A DNA stretch of 64,000 nucleotides from assembly GCA_947494335.1 (NCBI GenBank), contig CANLUT010000002.1, positions 496,001 to 560,000 on the forward strand, written 5' to 3'. This stretch comes from Oligoflexales bacterium (GTDB lineage Bacteria > Bdellovibrionota_B > Oligoflexia > Oligoflexales > RGVZ01). Positions 17,128 to 25,957 of this stretch are shown piece by piece. The position numbers and the translations under genes are program-made. The notes under the pieces are model-generated. The model did no database searches. It saw only the letters and a list, made by a program, of their open reading frames with translations, and was not told where the DNA came from. The number at the start of each line of letters is the position of its first letter. Position 1 is the first letter of the stretch.

Positions 17128-18483
17128 TCAATTCAATGTGACAATTGCGATTGGGGATACGGCTAAACTGGAGTCAGATAAGACATTTGAGGTGATCGAT
17201 AATTTTCCCAGCGCATTGGCATTATCAGTCAAGCGGACTCCTACAAACGATATGTCCCCATTACTGCTGACGGACATCGACTTAATGAAAAACTGGCTTG
17301 GTGGCAACACCGTGGTCACCACATTGGTGGTCGTGTCAAAGACTTCGATTCCGCTTTTCTTGCCGTCGCTGGTTGTACCCAAGATGACAAGACCCCCGCT
17401 AAATGCTTGAAGATCTGTTTTTACTGGAAACGCTGAATCCAACGCGTAATGACTAATACTTCCACTACTTGTTGGATACTCCATCAGCACAGAGTTACCT
17501 GGAAAGGAGGGGTTTCCTGGATTGAAAGAATTCAGACCGAAAATTCGAGGACCCTGATAGACGATGTTAGTACAATTTGCCCCGAGTACCCCCGTACCCA
17601 CGTTCTCCGTATAAAGAGTCCTTGAAGTAAACGTCCCGTCAGTATTTCGCGCCATCAGGATGTAACTGAATTTCGTCGACGATTGGTCAAGATACACATA
17701 ATAAAAATTGGATCCTGAGTCCCCGTTGCCCGAGAAAGAGCATGAAATGTGATTAATCTGATCACTCCCGGGTATTGTGTAGGTTTGGCCGTTTGAGCTA
17801 AAGATCTTTGTGGTGACTCCAGCTCCACCGCTCTGCGTATTGATTGTCACCATAATGTCATTGCTTGCATTAACAATTGGAACGGAAGCATCGCCGAGAC
17901 TAGCGTGTGTGAATACCGATGTCTCCAGTGGATTTTCAGGGTTGCTCAAGTCAACTTTGTTTAGTCCCCCATCTCCCAAGACCATGAAGAGCATATCGCC
18001 TGATGGATTTACTTTTACTTGAGATTTGTAGACGTAGACGTTGCAGACATTGTTGGCATCACAGCGGGGAGATGATGAAATACATGCTAGTTTACCATCA
18101 GATTTTCTTACTCCAACCAGCACACATTGTTTTGAATTCCCTAGTCCATTGATGGGCTGATAGAGCCCATCATACTGAAAAAAGACATATCGAGGTGAAT
18201 TGAACATCAGACTTGTAGATGCCGGATTGTCACTTGCCCCAGAGACCGCTTCAGCGATTTTTGTCGTGCTAATGTTGCCAGACTGATCAACGGCATAAAC
18301 ACTGTTGGCGGGAGCGGTCAAGGCGGCGCTTTTCGATAGTCCTCCAGGAGCAAGTATGAGTTGGCTCACTCCTGTCAGGTTTAGCGCTGTACCAGAACCA
18401 CCAGAATTACCTCCAGACTTGCCGCAGGTTAAAACCGTTAGTCCTGAAGCTGCTAAAAGCATAGTAAGCAGTATTTTTTCCAT
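17128..18483 (-). CDS. Predicted lipoprotein, possibly beta-propeller
   Basis: This is a secreted protein of 451 residues with no firm family assignment. I start it at the ATG at 18483, because that gives a clean signal peptide (MEKILLTMLLAASGLTVLTC) with probable lipidation at Cys20. A longer reading from 18546 would put 21 charged residues in front. A Gly/Ser-rich linker follows the cysteine. The body contains repeated short strands with turns such as SGDMLFMVLGDGG and GGLVILGTTSDG, spaced as in propeller-like proteins, but no blade motif is clear enough to name. A decayed domain fragment follows directly in the same frame. Confidence 0.75.
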   Translation of the reverse strand: MEKILLTMLLAASGLTVLTCGKSGGNSGGSGTALNLTGVSQLILAPGGLSKSAALTAPANSVYAVDQSGNISTTKIAEAVSGASDNPASTSLMFNSPRYVFFQYDGLYQPINGLGNSKQCVLVGVRKSDGKLACISSSPRCDANNVCNVYVYKSQVKVNPSGDMLFMVLGDGGLNKVDLSNPENPLETSVFTHASLGDASVPIVNASNDIMVTINTQSGGAGVTTKIFSSNGQTYTIPGSDQINHISCSFSGNGDSGSNFYYVYLDQSSTKFSYILMARNTDGTFTSRTLYTENVGTGVLGANCTNIVYQGPRIFGLNSFNPGNPSFPGNSVLMEYPTSSGSISHYALDSAFPVKTDLQAFSGGLVILGTTSDGKKSGIEVFDTTTNVVTTVLPPSQFFIKSMSVSSNGDISFVGVRLTDNANALGKLSITSNVLSDSSLAVSPIAIVTLN

Positions 18484-18569
18484 TGGAAGTACCCTATATT
18501 GTGATTTTTTACGCTCTGGAAAACATTCTATTTTTTTTTGCTGCATCAGGCAAAGAACAAAAGTTATAT

Positions 18570-18600
18570 AACCGTCCGACTCCCTTTAGAGCCGACGGTT
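18570..18600 (-). terminator. Hairpin downstream of the heme-motif lipoprotein
   Basis: Read on the minus strand, AACCGTC pairs with GACGGTT, and inside it GGCTC pairs imperfectly with GAGTC around a TAAAGG loop. The hairpin lies about 100 bases past the stop of the gene at 18697-19968. The following sequence is AT-rich without a clean T run, so terminator function is plausible but not certain. Confidence 0.45.
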
Positions 18601-18696
18601 TTGCGAACTAAGGTTGCCTGAGAAATTGATTTCTTACGTTGCCTTATCTTTATTAATCAGACGACTTGGTCACTAGGAGCTGGATGTCGTTAGTGC

Positions 18697-19968
18697 CTAG
18701 TCTTTGCTTACTGAGACAAGAGCATCCTTAATCTCTGGAAACAGCTTAGGCGCTGTCGAGCTTTTGTTAAATATGGGGTCAAATTTGAAAGACAGCGAGC
18801 CAATTTTTCCGATGAATTGTTCGGCGATAATGACACCGGAAAATGATCCAGAGTTCTTAGAGTAGACAACCGGTGCCGAGGCAGCAATTTTTGCATAGTT
18901 TGCACTCGAAGCTTTGCCAACGACCTCTCCCACAATGAGTGCATCTGCTAGAATCTGTAGGTTAACTTGTGCCGCGCTGCCGATGCTAAAACTTTGATTT
19001 TGGTTGACCTGGTGAGTGATCCGACTAGTAATTGCATCTGCTGGTATATCAAAACCAACAAAAACAGGACTAAGTAGTTGAAGGTTAGCCGCATCAGCGG
19101 GCCCCGATACCGTCAACGCTCCAGCGACGAAGATGGATCTTGTGCTATAGATGCGGCAGCCTTTTTGGGTCGTGATCGTCGTATTGTCTTTAATTAGGAT
19201 AGGTCCATCAAAAACAATGGCTCCCTCACAAGACACAGCGGCTTGTGATTTAAATCCGGATGTCTTTGATCCAGAAATTCCAGTAATAGTTCCAGCGCCA
19301 ACTGCTGCAAAGCCTTGGGACGTAAGCTTATCCGACTCTTTTACTGCAATCTCCTTAACTTTGGCAGCTGATGAGGTTGGGTTTATCTCGACAGTTTTGC
19401 GAGTGACAAACTTCTGAGACCCTGCTCCCCATTCTATTTTGCTTTCAACACATTCGCTTAATTTATCCTTTAAGGATGCCTCGACGATTGGTCCTTGGTA
19501 GATGAGATTCAAGTTTGGATTTTGGCAGTTATCGCCAACAACTTTGCGCATAGAGGTGTTACCTTCAGGAATGATGAAGTTACCTGAAATAGTTGTTTTC
19601 TTTGTTGCGTTTGTCAGACCGTGCAATTTCAAATGAATCATTTGTGAAAAAGTTTGCGCTGCACTTGCTGCTCCGGTTTTATTTGCAAAGTCAGAAATAA
19701 CGGAAGAATCGACTCTGGCGTGACAAAGTGCACACGAAATGCTTCTCACGGCAAAAACGGCTTCATGTTCGACCACGTTCATGTGTGAATCACCGTCATC
19801 GTCTGTCAAGTCAGGATTATCAATTTGAGTCGGTTTACATTTGACCGTTTTGCTTGGGATACAGGGGCCTGGAGGTTTTCTGGTAGCGCCAGCACCGGAA
19901 AACGTGTCCTCTGAGCAGCTTTGAAGTGCAACTGCGCTGGCGATGAGGACGATAAAGCCTAGTCTCAT
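18697..19968 (-). CDS. Predicted lipoprotein with a single heme c motif
   Basis: This 423-residue protein has a signal peptide ending in LQSC (Cys18). An early segment, DLTDDDGDSHMN, could bind calcium. CALCH (Cys79, Cys82, His83) is a CxxCH heme c attachment site, so the protein may be a periplasmic or outer-surface cytochrome. From about residue 240 the chain turns strand-rich and glycine/serine-rich (AIVFDGPILI, IFVAGALTVSG, SGVIIAEQFIGKIG), like a beta-helix or bactofilin-like fold. I cannot name the family. The start has GGGGG close upstream. A lone CxxCH can arise by chance, so heme binding is an inference. Confidence 0.75.
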   Translation of the reverse strand: MRLGFIVLIASAVALQSCSEDTFSGAGATRKPPGPCIPSKTVKCKPTQIDNPDLTDDDGDSHMNVVEHEAVFAVRSISCALCHARVDSSVISDFANKTGAASAAQTFSQMIHLKLHGLTNATKKTTISGNFIIPEGNTSMRKVVGDNCQNPNLNLIYQGPIVEASLKDKLSECVESKIEWGAGSQKFVTRKTVEINPTSSAAKVKEIAVKESDKLTSQGFAAVGAGTITGISGSKTSGFKSQAAVSCEGAIVFDGPILIKDNTTITTQKGCRIYSTRSIFVAGALTVSGPADAANLQLLSPVFVGFDIPADAITSRITHQVNQNQSFSIGSAAQVNLQILADALIVGEVVGKASSANYAKIAASAPVVYSKNSGSFSGVIIAEQFIGKIGSLSFKFDPIFNKSSTAPKLFPEIKDALVSVSKD

Positions 19969-20106
19969 ATGACCCCCGAAATGTATTGACCAAAGGGAAG
20001 ATCGGAAAGGTGTGGGAAAAGATTGATCTATGCTTTTAAGTCAAAGTAATTAATGCGCTAAATGCATCCAATTAAAATCACAGAAGCCATCAATTATGCG
20101 ACGGAA

Positions 20107-20541
20107 TTACCAGTGGTATTCCCCATCACAGCCTAAGCCCGGCAAGCGGTATAGCAGCCAACCGTTGATCTTTTTACTAAAGCACATCCAAGCCGTACCA
20201 TCAGGAAGATCGTCACGAAATATCCGCTCGAGATCCTGTCTTAGTCTTGAGATGGCCTTTTCCACGTTGTTTTGACGACGAAGGTAGGGCTCGGTGATTA
20301 GTCTTAAGCCCTTTGGCTTTAACTTAAAATAGTCGTCAATTAGCTCTCGCTGATAGTCCTCTTTACGCAGGTGGCCATATGGATGCCTAGCCATAATCTG
20401 TAGAACTTGTTGTCTGATAGATCCGTCTTCGGGCAGAAATCGCTTGCTGCCCAGGATGATCATGCCGCTTGCGTCAATGCGTAGGGGCTTCACTGCGGCT
20501 GAATCCGCTAAGATTGCTGAGCTAGATGTTGCACGTTCCAT
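20107..20541 (-). CDS. Solitary winged-helix-like protein A (unknown family)
   Basis: About 144 residues, starting at the ATG at 20541 with AGG 8 bases upstream (a GTG at 20550 is the alternative). The chain reads as strands (GMIILGSKRFL), a helix, a second helix (KEDYQRELIDDYF), then a basic amphipathic helix with AISRLRQDLERIF, and a C-terminal hairpin with W and LPGLGCDGEY. That order resembles the OmpR/PhoB-type DNA-binding domain without a receiver. It is homologous to proteins B and C just upstream. DNA binding is inferred from this pattern, and no target is known. Confidence 0.7.
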   Translation of the reverse strand: MERATSSSAILADSAAVKPLRIDASGMIILGSKRFLPEDGSIRQQVLQIMARHPYGHLRKEDYQRELIDDYFKLKPKGLRLITEPYLRRQNNVEKAISRLRQDLERIFRDDLPDGTAWMCFSKKINGWLLYRLPGLGCDGEYHW

Positions 20542-20648
20542 GGTTTTCACCTCGTTAGTCGCATCTCATGTCAAAGCTGTTTTATCGACATATGCCAGAT
20601 CTTTTCGAAAACCCGTTGTCCAAAATTGCGGATCATAGCCTGGCAGAA

Positions 20649-20686
20649 CTCCCACCCAAGCAATGTGATTCATTGCAGGGTGGGAG
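20649..20686. other. Strong two-step hairpin in the A-B intergenic region
   Basis: CTCCCACCC (20649-20657) pairs with GGGTGGGAG (20678-20686), and inside it GCAATG (20660-20665) pairs with CATTGC (20671-20676) around a TGATT loop. Only 2 bases on one side and 1 on the other break the stem. No T run follows on either strand. It lies about 110 bases upstream of gene A, so it could be an mRNA leader structure, an operator or a processing site. The rest of the 317-base gap 20542-20858 holds nothing I can identify. Confidence 0.6.
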
Positions 20687-20858
20687 CCTCCAAAACAAGT
20701 GTGTCGTCCTTTTGGCAACCAATGATGGAAAGGCAGAGCGGGCGGGACAGAGAAACGGGGCTCGAAGAGTTGGTTGAACCTGAGCATTAATACATATGAG
20801 CTAAGAAGGCTTGCGGTGGGGGGTCACCCGGATGGACACACTGAAAGTGGACTAACGA

Positions 20859-21272
20859 TTAAATAGCCATCGACTGATCAATCGGGGCCCTTTGAAATAA
20901 GATCCAGCCACCAAGTTTTTCATTCCAAGGTAGCCAGATAAACCCCGGAGGTGCAATGTCAGAGAAAAATCTCTCCAGTGCAATACGGACTCTAGATATG
21001 GTTTTAACGGCCGTGCGATAGCGCACTGTGGTTCTCCTGAGAGATACTTCAGGCTGTTCGCAAAAGAGATCTTCATAAATAGCCGTGAGCAACTCCTCTC
21101 GAAGCAGGATCCCCGACTTCCGCTCTGCTAAAGATTTTAAGAGTTTGTACTGCCGCGACGATGATCGCACTTCGAATATCCGTTCTGCCGCGTAGACGCT
21201 TCCGTTGTCCGTTATGACAGGCTTAAAATTATCCTCAACAAGTACTTGCCAAGAGACGGTACTTTGATTCAT
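20859..21272 (-). CDS. Solitary winged-helix-like protein B (unknown family)
   Basis: About 137 residues from the ATG at 21272, which has AGAGG 7 bases upstream. A TTG at 21287 is less likely. It shares with A and C the order of N-terminal strands, a helical core, a basic helix (KTISRVRIALERFF) and a hairpin containing PPGFIWLP and GGWILF. The SLRRTTVRYRTAV stretch before the basic helix looks like the loop and recognition helix region of OmpR-type domains. Gene C ends 11 bases upstream of this start, and C's stop is within the ribosome binding region, so C and B are probably one operon. Confidence 0.7.
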   Translation of the reverse strand: MNQSTVSWQVLVEDNFKPVITDNGSVYAAERIFEVRSSSRQYKLLKSLAERKSGILLREELLTAIYEDLFCEQPEVSLRRTTVRYRTAVKTISRVRIALERFFSDIAPPGFIWLPWNEKLGGWILFQRAPIDQSMAI

Positions 21273-21283
21273 GTGGCATCCTC

Positions 21284-21712
21284 TCAATACGTCAAGCCGT
21301 CAGCACCTGCTGCCGGCATCTTAAATAAGACCCATTGGGATTTGGCACGGTCATAGTGAAACCATGAAAGCCCATCGGGCGTGGTTCCGTGAAACGCGTC
21401 GTGAAACTCTTCACGAATTCTGCTCATCATTCGGACCATGGCTGAATGTCTGGATGCCCGTGCGCGTGGGCTGATGGCTTTGGGAACACCTTCTTCCTGA
21501 TCTAAAACACTCATGAGATCAGAGGTGGTCATTGAGGGTTTTGATGCAGCAAAAAAAGCACGAATGACCCGGTAAGCGCGACCTTTCCTGGAGAGGCTAT
21601 GGCGCTTTCCGTTAACAATCACGTTCATGCCGGCAAGTTCAACTCTTGGGATGACTGAGATGGGCGTAAATTTTTGTGGACACTGGATCTGTACGGTTTG
21701 GCTTGATGTCAT
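21284..21712 (-). CDS. Solitary winged-helix-like protein C (unknown family)
   Basis: About 142 residues from the ATG at 21712. AAAGGGGGAA lies just upstream, and a start at 21778 would add 22 residues without a good site. The core has the strand GMNVIVNGKRHSL, a helical bundle, a basic helix (MVRMMSRIREEFHDAF) and a C-terminal hairpin (PDGLSWFHYD, WVLFKMPAAGADG). The ending closely matches protein A (G.G.DG.Y). It appears to be the first gene of a two-gene operon with B. Function is unknown beyond probable DNA binding. Confidence 0.7.
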   Translation of the reverse strand: MTSSQTVQIQCPQKFTPISVIPRVELAGMNVIVNGKRHSLSRKGRAYRVIRAFFAASKPSMTTSDLMSVLDQEEGVPKAISPRARASRHSAMVRMMSRIREEFHDAFHGTTPDGLSWFHYDRAKSQWVLFKMPAAGADGLTY

Positions 21713-21907
21713 GTGTTCCCCCTTTAGGACCGAAAAAATGTTGCGCGCTTTCTTATGACTGGCTTTGACATTGGTCAATCCGTCAGGGGGTGACTACATG
21801 AGTTGTAAGATCGGCACGCAAACAATGAGATTAGGTTTTTTCGTGAGGCGGACTTGAAAATATTTTTCGATGAAGTCAGGGGCTGACCTAAACAAAGTCT
21901 AGTCGTG

Positions 21908-22843
21908 TCAGCCTTGGTATTCCATAAGTCCGCGAATGGCAGCCCGACCCATGTTCAAAATCGCTTCGTCGGCATTTCCGCCGATATGGGGCGTAAAGTA
22001 AAAGCCTTTTTCCACCGTGAACTCAGTTGAATTTAGTGGTTCTACTGGAAATACATCTGATGCGTAGCCGCCAAGTTGGTGAGTATTTACGGCACGAGTT
22101 ACGTCTTCAAAGTTAATAATACTTCCTCGCGCCGTGTTGATCACGAGCGCCGAGGGTTTTGATTTGCTAATTTCTTTTTGGCTAAACATGTTCTTCGTTG
22201 TTAGTCCGCCGGGTACGTGAAACGAGATGATGTCAGCTGTTTTTAAAAGCTCTTCATAGCTTACTTGAGTTGCTTGATGGTGTGCGCATTCGCGAGATTT
22301 ATCCAAAATGTCGTGGACAAGAATTTTACAAGAAAATGGTTGAAGTAATTCAGCTAGATCTGTTCCGATGTGGCCAAATCCTACGATGCCAACGGTCTTT
22401 CCCGAGAGCTGAAAACCTCCATTTTTGGTCCACTCGCCGTGTTGCATGCGGTTGATGCTGCGAAAAATATTGCGTTGATGTCCGAGCATAAATCCAAGAC
22501 TAAGCTCGGAGACACTGCGCTTGTTGACGCCGCCTTCCCATCCAAAATGAATGCCTTTTGATTTTAATGCCGCAATATCAACATTGTCTTTGCCGACTCC
22601 GTATTTGCCGATGGCCTTAAGATGGGTGAGCTTTTCCACAACTGCAGCTGTTAGAGGATCTGTGCCGATGATGGCCGCATCTGCGTTGTTTTGGCTTAGA
22701 AACTTTAAAAGCTCAGCCTCATCAAAGCGCTTGCCGTCGCTATTGAGGATAATTTTTTCAGCCAACTGCTCAGTTTCTTTCACCAACACCGGATGTTTTG
22801 AAAATGATGGTGAGGGAATCACGAGACATCGAAACTTCTTCAC
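21908..22843 (-). CDS. D-isomer-specific 2-hydroxyacid dehydrogenase
   Basis: This is a cytoplasmic NAD(P)-dependent dehydrogenase of 311 residues, related to phosphoglycerate dehydrogenase but without a C-terminal ACT domain. The nucleotide-binding motif is VGFGHIGTDLAE. The active site is complete: Arg in INTARGSIIN, Glu in DVFPVEP and His in FTPHIGGNADEA. A catalytic-domain motif GKYGVGKDNVD is also present. The GTG start overlaps the stop of the basic protein upstream by 4 bases, so the two are co-translated. Substrate cannot be deduced. Serine biosynthesis is possible but equally other 2-hydroxyacids. Confidence 0.88.
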   Translation of the reverse strand: MKKFRCLVIPSPSFSKHPVLVKETEQLAEKIILNSDGKRFDEAELLKFLSQNNADAAIIGTDPLTAAVVEKLTHLKAIGKYGVGKDNVDIAALKSKGIHFGWEGGVNKRSVSELSLGFMLGHQRNIFRSINRMQHGEWTKNGGFQLSGKTVGIVGFGHIGTDLAELLQPFSCKILVHDILDKSRECAHHQATQVSYEELLKTADIISFHVPGGLTTKNMFSQKEISKSKPSALVINTARGSIINFEDVTRAVNTHQLGGYASDVFPVEPLNSTEFTVEKGFYFTPHIGGNADEAILNMGRAAIRGLMEYQG

Positions 22844-23250
22844 GGTTGGTCGATCCTTCCGCCTTTGATGAGTGTTAGCTTTGGAGCACTCACTGCGCGA
22901 CCTTCAGCATGACTTGGGTCGAGATTTGAGGCGCGACCGAGCATCGTTGTTAGCTCCTCATCACGCTCTTGTTGACGGCGCTCGCGGGTGATTTTATGAG
23001 CCTCAGAGAGAGCTTTCTTTTCGCCTTTCTTTGCAGCTTTGAGTGCCGCAGATTTTTCTCTGCGTTTGGCGGCGAGCTTTTCTTTTTGAACTTTCAGACG
23101 CTCTTGGACTTCGGGCTTTGCCATATAAGCTTTACGTGCAGCCTTAGCCCGTTCCTTTTGCTTTTCACGGTAAGCCTGCTGTCTAAGGGCCATTTGCTCG
23201 GCACGGCTGAGCTTCGCATCATTTGGATTTTTGTCGTCTTGAGGGGGCAT
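22840..23250 (-). CDS. Small basic coiled-coil protein, unknown
   Basis: About 136 residues, very rich in Lys, Arg, Ala, Glu and Gln from residue 15 to 95 (such as YREKQKERAKAARKA), which predicts one long charged helix or coiled coil. The C-terminus is less charged and ends in TLIKGGRIDQP. I start it at the ATG at 23250, with AGGA upstream, rather than the TTG at 23286, which has no ribosome binding site. It precedes and overlaps the 2-hydroxyacid dehydrogenase gene. Nucleic-acid or ribosome association would suit the composition, but no family is recognised. Confidence 0.65.
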   Translation of the reverse strand: MPPQDDKNPNDAKLSRAEQMALRQQAYREKQKERAKAARKAYMAKPEVQERLKVQKEKLAAKRREKSAALKAAKKGEKKALSEAHKITRERRQQERDEELTTMLGRASNLDPSHAEGRAVSAPKLTLIKGGRIDQP

Positions 23251-23412
23251 CGGCTTAAATGTCCTGTCAGGGTCAGAATATTGCAAAACTGGTCTGATTT
23301 TATTTGTCTTAGGCCAGAATTTCCACCATTAAACATCATCTTTTGGATGACTCCAAATACGGGCGTGATATGGTTTCCCTAGCAAATAAACCTCATGGAG
23401 ACTTAAGTCAAA

Positions 23413-25221
23413 ATGCTCACCCATCTTTCGATCCAAGGTCTTGCCATCATCGAACGTCTAACGATTGATTTTACGACTGGCTTCAATGTCATCACCGGTG
23501 AAACCGGGGCAGGGAAGTCTATTTTGATTAAAGCATTGAGTCTGCTTTTAGGTGGGAAAGCTAGTCATGACTGTGTCAGACGAGGATCAGACCATGCTGC
23601 CGTGACCGGTAAGTTTCTGATTAAGACCGGACACCCTGCCTTGGAGCTATTAAAGGCTTGGGGCGTGACCTGGGATCTTGACCGCGGTCAAGCCGTCGTC
23701 CACATTAAACGGGTCATCACCCAAAAAGGGCGCTCATCAGCTTGGGTAAACGAGCTTCCCGTGACGACAGGATCACTCAAAGATCTAGCCTCGACGTTGA
23801 TCGATGTGTTTGGACAGCACGATAGCCACCGGTTACTCGACCACCATCATCATACGACGTGCCTTGACCAGTTTGTTGAGCCAAAGAGCCTAGCAAAAGA
23901 CTTTCATGATGCTTATGCCAAAGCTTCTGAAACCTTGCAAAAGCTTAGACAGTTTGTCGATGAGGCAACGGGCAAGGGCCGAGACTTAGATTATCTTTCG
24001 TTTAGACTCACGGAGCTGAGCGAATTTAAGCCTGACCCACAAGACTTTACAGATGTGAAATCCCTCACAGAAAGAGCAAAACTTGCTGCTGGAGTGGCGG
24101 CCGCTCTTCGGAAGGCTCAAGGCCTGATGGATGATGACTCGGGAGATTCCGTGGCGCGGAGGCTTCGCGAAGTTTCTAGGGCCCTTGGCGCCGCAAAATC
24201 AAGTGATCTTGACGATCTTGCCGGGCTTGCCGCCAAAATCGCTGGTGACATTGATGATCTGAGTTTTTCCTTAGGCCGCGCTGCCGGAAAACTGGAGCTG
24301 TCGGAAGATGACATTGATCAGGCTGAGTCAAGAATTGCTGGTTATCAGTCCCTATTTAGAAAACATAGCGTACAGACCTTAGATGATCTCATGACGTCTT
24401 GGTCTGAACTACGTGAGCAGGTTTCTGCCCTTGAAAACGCGGCAGGACACGTAGCTAGTTTACTCTCAAAGCTTTCTGGGGATGTTACGCTTGTCGTAAA
24501 AACCAGCCAAAAGCTTGCAACTGCGCGTCGCAAAGCTTCAGCAGTGGTTACGAGCCGAGTCGAAAAAGAGCTTTCTGACCTAGCTATGCCGTCAGCAAAG
24601 TTTTCTGTTGAGTTTTCTGAAGCCTCGCGCACCATCCCGGCTCTCGACTTGCTTCCATTTGGTGAGGAGGCTGTGGCCCATTGGAGTGATGTGTTAGATG
24701 AGTGGATCTCGGTGTCGGAGTCGGGATCCGAGAGGGCCGAGTTTTATCTAGCTGCCAACAAAGGCGAGCCAAGTCTGCCCTTGTCTAAGGTGGCTTCGGG
24801 CGGTGAAGTTAGCCGCATTATGCTTGCTCTTAAGAAGGCTTTGGTCGTCGGAGCAGAAACTTGTGTTTTAGTCTTTGATGAAATTGATACGGGAATTTCT
24901 GGGCGCGTGGCTGACATTGTCGGCCAAAAGATCGCTGAACTTGCCGGATTTTGTCAGATCATATGTATCAGTCATTTGCCGCAGGTCGCAGCCTATGCTG
25001 ACCGTCATTATATCGTCAAAAAGATCGAGGGTAAGGATCGTACCGAGTCTACGATCACCCAGCTTTCAAAAACCGAGCGCCTTGAGGAAATTGCAAGGCT
25101 TTTATCCGGTGATAAGGTGACCAAAGCATCTCTTGATCACGCTAAAAGTCTTGTGACGGAAGCCCATGGCCGTGGAGAAGCTCGCCGCAAGAAGTTGCAG
25201 ACTGAGGTCGTAACTCCATGA
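23413..25221 (+). CDS. recN: DNA repair protein RecN
   Basis: This is an SMC-like ATPase acting in double-strand break repair. GETGAGKS (residues 29-36) is the Walker A loop, near the canonical N-terminal IQGLAII start. A long coiled-coil middle (about 150-400) follows, then the ABC-type signature KVASGGEVSRIMLAL and the Walker B VLVFDEIDTGISG. The C-terminal CISHLPQVAAYAD is typical of RecN. At 602 residues it is somewhat longer than the E. coli protein. The stop overlaps the esterase start by 4 bases (ATGA). No clear SOS box was found in the 126 bases upstream. Confidence 0.95.
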   Translation: MLTHLSIQGLAIIERLTIDFTTGFNVITGETGAGKSILIKALSLLLGGKASHDCVRRGSDHAAVTGKFLIKTGHPALELLKAWGVTWDLDRGQAVVHIKRVITQKGRSSAWVNELPVTTGSLKDLASTLIDVFGQHDSHRLLDHHHHTTCLDQFVEPKSLAKDFHDAYAKASETLQKLRQFVDEATGKGRDLDYLSFRLTELSEFKPDPQDFTDVKSLTERAKLAAGVAAALRKAQGLMDDDSGDSVARRLREVSRALGAAKSSDLDDLAGLAAKIAGDIDDLSFSLGRAAGKLELSEDDIDQAESRIAGYQSLFRKHSVQTLDDLMTSWSELREQVSALENAAGHVASLLSKLSGDVTLVVKTSQKLATARRKASAVVTSRVEKELSDLAMPSAKFSVEFSEASRTIPALDLLPFGEEAVAHWSDVLDEWISVSESGSERAEFYLAANKGEPSLPLSKVASGGEVSRIMLALKKALVVGAETCVLVFDEIDTGISGRVADIVGQKIAELAGFCQIICISHLPQVAAYADRHYIVKKIEGKDRTESTITQLSKTERLEEIARLLSGDKVTKASLDHAKSLVTEAHGRGEARRKKLQTEVVTP

Positions 25222-25919
25222 GTCTTCAGCGAACTGTGATTGATCAGATGGAGTGCTTGACCCTGACAAGGCCAAGCGCCAAGAAAACTGTGATCATGCT
25301 CCACGGATTTGGCGCGGACATGAATGACTTAGGTCCTCTGCACAGTTATCTTGATCCGTCGGGACGCTATAACTGGATTTTTCCAAACGGTATTCGCGAA
25401 GTGCCCATTGGCCCGCACATGACAGGTCGCGCGTGGTTTCCGATTCGTATGGCAGATATCGAAGCTGCAGCCATGCGCGGTGAGGTTGTCGATTTTTCAG
25501 ATGTTTTTCCTGATGGGATGGAAGAGGCTGAGCGGCGCCTAAAGTCTTTGATCGCACATCTTCGGCTTGAAGCCTCAGATCTGATTCTTGGAGGTTTCAG
25601 TCAGGGAGCCATGATGACCTGCCAGGTGGCTCTGACACTTCCGAAAGATATTTGTGGAATGATTTTATTTAGTGCGACGTGTATCAATCGTCAGCGATGG
25701 GAGGAGCTAGCCCCCTCGCATAAGGCGATTCCTTTCATTCAAAGTCATGGCAAAGATGACCCAATTCTAGGTTTTAAGCAGGCTGAAAGGCTTCACGGAT
25801 TATTGACCAAGGCCGGTCTTAACGGCCGCTTCATTCCATTTAACGGCTTTCACGAAATTCCAATGCCCGTTATTCGCGAGGCAGCCCTTTTCCTCGACAA
25901 TTTAGTCTCACCAAAATGA
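25218..25919 (+). CDS. Phospholipase/carboxylesterase family hydrolase
   Basis: This is an alpha/beta hydrolase of 233 residues in the acyl-protein thioesterase/carboxylesterase group. The nucleophile elbow is GGFSQGAM (Ser128), the acid is the first or second Asp of HGKDDPIL, and the histidine is in NGFHEIP. MLHGFGADMNDL forms the oxyanion loop. No signal peptide is present, so it is cytoplasmic. It is translationally coupled to recN, which looks like shared transcription rather than shared function. The physiological ester is unknown. Confidence 0.88.
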   Translation: MSLQRTVIDQMECLTLTRPSAKKTVIMLHGFGADMNDLGPLHSYLDPSGRYNWIFPNGIREVPIGPHMTGRAWFPIRMADIEAAAMRGEVVDFSDVFPDGMEEAERRLKSLIAHLRLEASDLILGGFSQGAMMTCQVALTLPKDICGMILFSATCINRQRWEELAPSHKAIPFIQSHGKDDPILGFKQAERLHGLLTKAGLNGRFIPFNGFHEIPMPVIREAALFLDNLVSPK

Positions 25920-25929
25920 TTGCGGTCCC

Positions 25930-25957
25930 GGCCTTCTCAGTTTTCTCTGAGAAGGCC
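25930..25957. terminator. Hairpin after the esterase gene
   Basis: GGCCTTCTCAG (25930-25940) pairs perfectly with CTGAGAAGGCC (25947-25957) across a TTTTCT loop, 10 bases after the esterase stop and between convergent genes. A T run is missing on both strands, so termination may depend on other factors. The rest of 25958-26137 shows no credible gene. Confidence 0.55.

Noticed and set aside
16868-17131. 87-residue open frame overlapping the relic
   Set aside because: It is an out-of-frame reading of the DUF1566-like relic, whose true frame gives the similarity.
20566-20787. 73-residue open frame between winged-helix genes A and B
   Set aside because: It spans the strong hairpin, has no start signal and shows no similarity to the neighbours.
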